A DNA stretch of 28,093 nt, taken from assembly GCA_002470275.1 (NCBI GenBank), contig DKNY01000003.1, positions 65,064-93,156 of the forward strand, read 5' to 3'. Position numbers and translations under genes: made by a program. Shown piece by piece: positions 24,758-28,093 of the stretch; the first letter of the stretch is position 1, and the number at the start of each line of letters is the position of its first letter. The notes beneath the pieces were generated by a model, which was given only the letters and a program-made list of their open reading frames with translations, searched no databases and was not told the origin of the DNA. This DNA is from Gammaproteobacteria bacterium UBA7376 (GTDB lineage: Bacteria; Pseudomonadota; Gammaproteobacteria; Pseudomonadales; Azotimanducaceae).

Positions 24758-25084
24758 TTAGTCAGAAGCTTTAGCGTGCCGCTTCGGGTTGTCCTTACAA
24801 AAAGCTTCGAACGTGGTGGCCAGGTTGGCCGAAAGCTGAGAAAACAGTAGGGCCGACTCATTGGACTCTTGAGCTTGCTTTGTCTGGCCGGCTTTGTTGG
24901 CGGCATCCGCTTTTTGCATCGCGACACCAGCCACGTAGCTATACAGGCCAGCCGCTTTGCTCGTATTACGACAGTCCTTTGCAGCCCAGAAACCAATATC
25001 TGTTTCCTTAGCCTCGTGATGTACGGCCAGCACGGGGTGAGTAACCACGCCCAGTAAAATAAAAACAAATCCAAGCTTTTTCAT
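24758..25084 (-). CDS. Secreted hypothetical protein, 108 aa
   Basis: Not recognised. A clean signal peptide (MKKLGFVFILLGVVTHPVLA) leads to a small helical, alanine/lysine-rich mature domain (VHHEAKETDIGFWAAKDC, KADAANKAGQTKQAQESNESALLFSQL) with two cysteines (C38 near the start, C95 near the end) that could form a disulfide. It is likely periplasmic. The ATG at 25084 has GGAG 9 nt upstream. It follows the serine-hydrolase gene by 43 nt on the same strand, so the two may be co-transcribed, which hints at a linked periplasmic role. Confidence 0.75.
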   Translation of the reverse strand: MKKLGFVFILLGVVTHPVLAVHHEAKETDIGFWAAKDCRNTSKAAGLYSYVAGVAMQKADAANKAGQTKQAQESNESALLFSQLSANLATTFEAFCKDNPKRHAKASD

Positions 25085-25127
25085 CTTTGTGTTGCTCCCC
25101 AGTCTTGCAGTACTTTATCCCTCGACC

Positions 25128-26519
25128 TCAGTCGATCACCGCTTCACTGACGGCCTTGGCCAGTTCGCGGCCAAGCTCCTTACTCGCTTGCTGAACCATC
25201 ACGACCACGGCTATTTGCGTCGCGGGCTCCGTCCAGGAGTAGGTTCCGAAAGCGCCAGCCCAACCAAAGGCTCCCTCGCTTCTCGACAGTTCGGCAATCG
25301 CTGGATCGAGGGTCACCTCGACGGTATAACCAAACCCCGTTCCACCGGCTTTTCCCTTGGATTCACCGCCGAAAAGGTGACCCGCATGGTCGGTGGACAT
25401 GAGTCGAACCGAATCCTCCTGGAGAATTCGATTGCCCAGTAGGACCCCCTGATTAACCAGCATCTGCTCGAAGTGCAGAAAATCTCGCGCAGTGCTGATC
25501 AGCCCGACCGAGCCAGAAAAATATCGGTCGTCTCCCGGCTCCGCGACAGATTCATAGCTGCGAGTTCCATCCTTCCCTTCACTCAGTCTAACTACGACAC
25601 GTGCCCGCTTCTCTTCGGGTAGGACATTCCACCAATGGGTGTCATGCATGTCTAGGGGATCAAAAATGTTCGTTTGAACAAACTCATTAAAGGCCTGTCC
25701 CGAGGTGACTTCGATGATCCGCGCGACCACATCAAGACCGATTGTTGGGCTATAGGCCCAGCGCGTCCCAGGTTGAAAATCCAGGGGGCCCTGAGCGACG
25801 GCGGCAATATAAGACTCGAGGGTATACGCCTGATCTGCGAAGCTGCCCTTATCAAACATCTGCGCGCCCCACTCTGAAGAGGCTTGGCCCAAACCGTAGG
25901 TGCCTAACCCAGCGGTATGGGTTAACAAATCATGGATCGTTATCGGACGCGATGCTGGCACCGTGCGATGTTCAGGCACAAACAGCATGTATCCATCCGT
26001 CCACTTGGCTATCAGGTCACCCGCCAATCGAGTAAAGAAACCAACTTCTTTACCCGGTTCAGCCCATACGAATTTAGGGCTCACGTCTTGATCTGTAGGG
26101 TCTTTGAGGACGGCAACTTCGATTTCCGCAAACCCGGGCAGGTATTTTTGAACTTCATCCGTCGCTGCAAAAAGGCCACGCTCCATCGCGATCATAGCCG
26201 CGACTCCAGTAACCGGTTTGGTAGACGACTGCATTACAAACATGTTGTCCCTGCGCATGGGCTTGCCCGCTTCTTGGTCGGACTCGCCAAAGGCTGAGAA
26301 ATAAATCGGTTTGCCCCGGCGACTCACCGCCACTACGGCACCCTGAAGATTACCCTTGTCCATCTGCCGCTGAATGACGTCATCAATCTTGGCAAGTTTC
26401 GCTGCCGACATACCCACGGATTCAGGTGCGGTCAACATCGGATTTTCGGCATCTATTGGAAAAGCCATAACGCTCAAACTCCAAAAACAGGATGAAAAAA
26501 GGAGAAAGGGCTTCATCAT
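25128..26519 (-). CDS. Exported serine hydrolase, beta-lactamase / EstB-like family
   Basis: This is a 463-residue exported protein. A signal peptide (MMKPFLLFSSCFWSLSVMA) precedes a beta-lactamase-fold domain with S98-S-T-K101 (QSSTKPVTG, SxxK). ITIHDLLTHTAGLGTYGLG is typical of esterase and D-aminopeptidase-like relatives. The second motif reads WAYSPT, where Y-S replaces the usual YxN, and GWAGAFGTYSW takes the KTG/HxG position. This pattern fits EstB-type esterases better than AmpC beta-lactamases. The substrate is unknown. I chose the ATG at 26519 (GGAG 7 nt upstream); a second ATG follows at once. A 108-aa exported protein follows on the same strand. Confidence 0.9.
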   Translation of the reverse strand: MMKPFLLFSSCFWSLSVMAFPIDAENPMLTAPESVGMSAAKLAKIDDVIQRQMDKGNLQGAVVAVSRRGKPIYFSAFGESDQEAGKPMRRDNMFVMQSSTKPVTGVAAMIAMERGLFAATDEVQKYLPGFAEIEVAVLKDPTDQDVSPKFVWAEPGKEVGFFTRLAGDLIAKWTDGYMLFVPEHRTVPASRPITIHDLLTHTAGLGTYGLGQASSEWGAQMFDKGSFADQAYTLESYIAAVAQGPLDFQPGTRWAYSPTIGLDVVARIIEVTSGQAFNEFVQTNIFDPLDMHDTHWWNVLPEEKRARVVVRLSEGKDGTRSYESVAEPGDDRYFSGSVGLISTARDFLHFEQMLVNQGVLLGNRILQEDSVRLMSTDHAGHLFGGESKGKAGGTGFGYTVEVTLDPAIAELSRSEGAFGWAGAFGTYSWTEPATQIAVVVMVQQASKELGRELAKAVSEAVID

Positions 26520-26823
26520 CAAAGAACTCCACGACTAGCTATCTGTTCACCAGGGAACATCGAGCACGGACCAGAATTTGAACGGACATGTGCGCCCACT
26601 TATCGTTCTATGCTCCCCTCCAGGGTTCCGACTATAGTGCGCCCTAACGACCCAGGCCTAGCGTCGGCCCCTCCTTTCGCCGCCGGCTGCCCTAGATTAC
26701 CACCCAAAAATCCCTATCCCGGCTTCCGATGGATGGGGCGCATCTCCGAGGGAGCCATGGCCGTCAGTGACAGAAAATCTCGAGAATCCCCCTGCTACCC
26801 AACGCCAGCCAAACCTTTTAAAT
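26520..26823. other. Intergenic stretch, nothing recognised
   Basis: These roughly 300 bp between the EstB-like gene and the Fur-box-like site hold no reading frame with a credible start and ribosome site. A 73-codon frame on the plus strand is Pro/Arg-rich and unconvincing. The promoter of the minus-strand hydrolase should be here but could not be fixed. Confidence 0.4.
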
Positions 26824-26842
26824 ACGAATGATTCTCATTAAC
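26824..26842 (+). promoter_or_regulatory. Fur-box-like operator
   Basis: The 19-mer contains AATGATTCTCATT, an AATGA...TCATT inverted pair like the core of the Fur consensus GATAATGATAATCATTATC; 13 of 19 positions match. It sits 29 nt upstream of the 39-aa gene's ATG. Confidence 0.6.
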
Positions 26843-26870
26843 ATAAAGGGCCGAGATAAAAGAGTTACTG

Positions 26871-26990
26871 ATGAAACGACGCCTACCTGTATTTATTCTG
26901 AAAGCGATTGTGGTGTTGACCGCGGGTGGTACGTTCTTGACGGCTTATGCTTACAGCTGGGTCCTAGTGCTTTGGCTGGCGAGTTCATAA
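26871..26990 (+). CDS. Putative small membrane protein, 39 aa
   Basis: A short frame from ATG (26871) to TAA encodes MKRRLPVFILKAIVVLTAG followed by GTFLTAYAYSWVLVLWLASS: a KRR-charged N-terminus and one or two hydrophobic segments, the usual look of a small inner-membrane protein. The ribosome site is weak (AAAAGAG). Its position just behind a Fur-box-like site suggests iron-regulated expression. A longer frame starting inside the Fur-box (26828) overlaps it in another phase and looks less protein-like. Function unknown; the gene itself is plausible rather than proven. Confidence 0.5.
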   Translation: MKRRLPVFILKAIVVLTAGGTFLTAYAYSWVLVLWLASS

Positions 26991-27039
26991 AGGAAGTCCC
27001 GACACCCTGACCGGATATCGAGCATAGGCTGGCAGCCCG

Positions 27040-27095
27040 GAGCCCGTAAGCCCAAGGGGCTCACCAAGTACCCCAATGGGGTGCCAAGGCACCCC
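27040..27095. terminator. Two adjacent hairpins between convergent genes
   Basis: GAGCCC/GGGCTC arms (27040-27062, 11-nt loop) are followed by GGGGTGCC-aa-GGCACCCC (27078-27095), a perfect 8-bp arm pair. They lie between the plus-strand 39-aa gene and the minus-strand CMD-family gene. No T-run is present, so a terminator role is inferred from position. Confidence 0.45.
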
Positions 27096-27167
27096 TCCCC
27101 GAGCATCACCGCGCGCCAGATCGCCTGGGCGGGGTAACAAACATTGGGCCGGTTAGGGCCTGGCCGA

Positions 27168-27707
27168 TCAGTTGTATTTTTTGTCGTCGTCGAGCTCTAG
27201 ACCAAAGAGATTGGCCGCACGTGAATTCAGCATGTAGGCGCCAATGGCAAAGGTGAGCTGCATGATCTGCTTGCTGGTAAACAGGTCAGCCATCGCCGTG
27301 AGAGTTGCTTCAGTGGGTTTTGAATCCACAACAATCTCGGTTGTAAAGGTAATGATGAGTTTCTCAGTTTCGTTAAACAGATCTGAGTCGGTTTCACCCG
27401 CCACCAAGGCATCCACCTGCTCTTGGCTGCCACCACGCCTCACCATTTGCGCGCCATGATTGCCCCATTCATAGGAGGAGTGGCTGAGGACACTCGCCTG
27501 AACCACGGCCAGTTCCTTCAGCAAGAGCGGCATCCCATCCTCTTGTTCGGTCCAGACCACGCGATTGAACACCGTATAGGAAACGAATTCCTCAGGGACA
27601 TGGGCCCAACCATGAAAGAGAGCCAGGTCGAAGGGGTAGCTTTCCCATTTTTTCTTCAGCGCTTCATCAACAACATCTTCTTTTGATAGGAGGGGAAGGT
27701 ATTTCAT
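27168..27707 (-). CDS. Carboxymuconolactone decarboxylase (CMD) family protein
   Basis: This is a 179-residue all-helical protein of the CMD/AhpD-like family. Family features are the helix LLLKELAVVQASVLSHSSYEWGNHGAQMVRRGG, with the YEWxxH segment, and the later FTSKQIMQLTFAIGAYMLNSRAANLFGLEL. There are no cysteines at all, so the AhpD CxxC peroxidase chemistry is impossible, and it is closer to decarboxylase-like or uncharacterised members. The reaction and substrate are unknown. The ATG at 27707 has GGAG 6 nt upstream. Its operon partners, if any, would lie upstream beyond the window; the intervening sequence has no intact gene. Confidence 0.85.
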   Translation of the reverse strand: MKYLPLLSKEDVVDEALKKKWESYPFDLALFHGWAHVPEEFVSYTVFNRVVWTEQEDGMPLLLKELAVVQASVLSHSSYEWGNHGAQMVRRGGSQEQVDALVAGETDSDLFNETEKLIITFTTEIVVDSKPTEATLTAMADLFTSKQIMQLTFAIGAYMLNSRAANLFGLELDDDKKYN

Positions 27708-28093
27708 GGATTCTCCGATTTTTAGTTTAAATTCAATTGGCCGTTGCCCTACCCAGAAACTGCATCGGGAATTTCGCTAATCAGCCGCTCTGCGCGGTCA
27801 AGAGCTTACCCCAGTATTTGACTTTCAATCCGATATTCGGCGGGCGGTAAGAGTCCTCCTTTCTGATTTACACCCATCTTTGACAGCATCGACCACTCGG
27901 AGCTTTTGGTGCGCGGAGCAGCGTTTACCAGGTAAACCAGTTCTGGCGTATCGATGAGGGCGTTTAGATGAATCCACCCTAGCCCGCTTGATGACGGTCC
28001 CTGGACTGGAAAAAGCGCTCCGTCTGTGTCACACAGACATCACGAGCGTTAGGCAGAGTCGTCGCCTGACGCTTGACCCAAAAACCCAAAAAC
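27708..28093. other. Right-edge region without an intact gene; palindromes and broken frames
   Basis: On the minus strand a 77-codon open stretch (27806-28039) lacks any ATG, GTG or TTG in its first two thirds, and another frame is open from the edge to a stop at 27979. A third frame ends at 28049 with ...FLGQASGDDSA and could be the true C-terminus of a gene beyond the edge. Palindromes GTTTACC-a-GGTAAAC (27923-27937) and GTCTGTGT-c-ACACAGAC (28022-28038) stand out. The latter, followed on the minus strand by TTTTT, could be a terminator of the off-window gene. Confidence 0.35.

Noticed and set aside
26610..26831. 73-codon plus-strand frame
   Set aside because: Pro/Arg-rich, no ribosome site and no domain; treated as non-coding.
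26828..27010. 60-codon plus-strand frame starting in the Fur-box-like site
   Set aside because: The start codon lies inside the operator, there is no ribosome site, and the product looks random; the overlapping 39-aa frame is more protein-like.

Overview
The window looks like chromosome of a Gram-negative, heterotrophic gammaproteobacterium, most likely marine. This is inference: fxsA-groES-groEL synteny, homodimeric-type AceE with a two-lipoyl AceF, AmpD/AmpG/YajQ, a large TonB-dependent receptor beside a TPR-sulfotransferase, and a sigma28-type flagellin promoter all fit the group. The OM60/NOR5-type (Halieaceae-like) lineage is my best guess. Several genes start with TTG or GTG. I see no rRNA, tRNA, CRISPR array, insertion sequence or prophage.

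Region 1 (1-10.5 kb) is housekeeping. On the minus strand lie fxsA, groES and the 5' part of groEL, with a CIRCE (HrcA) operator and a sigma70/sigma32-like promoter ahead of groES. An alkyltransferase-like DNA-repair protein (plus) overlaps tail to tail with ampG, which follows yajQ. A PduO-type cobalamin adenosyltransferase (plus) overlaps tail to tail with aceF, and aceF follows aceE and ampD. nadC diverges from ampD.

Region 2 (10.6-17.5 kb) is a three-gene minus-strand cluster: TonB-dependent receptor, TPR-sulfotransferase and secreted NPP-type phosphodiesterase. It is divergent from a MarR regulator across a 456-bp intergenic region.

Region 3 (17.7-21.6 kb) is a run of plus-strand exported proteins of little-known function: a 227-aa secreted protein, a prokaryotic pentameric ligand-gated ion channel (Cys-loop/GLIC-like), a lipoprotein serine hydrolase of the beta-lactamase fold, and a 205-aa secreted protein. 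A 49-aa putative lipoprotein follows on the minus strand. The channel is the most interesting single gene here: the ectodomain signature, M1 proline, pore helix and M4 all align with GLIC, and its neighbours suggest a periplasmic sensing module.

Region 4 (21.8-28.1 kb) is accessory. It holds a lone flagellin gene with a near-consensus sigma28 promoter and two matched palindromes in its leader, a TauD-family dioxygenase, two small proteins, an EstB-like serine hydrolase, a 39-aa putative membrane protein behind a Fur-box-like site, and a cysteine-free carboxymuconolactone-decarboxylase-family protein. The right edge has only broken reading frames and palindromes.
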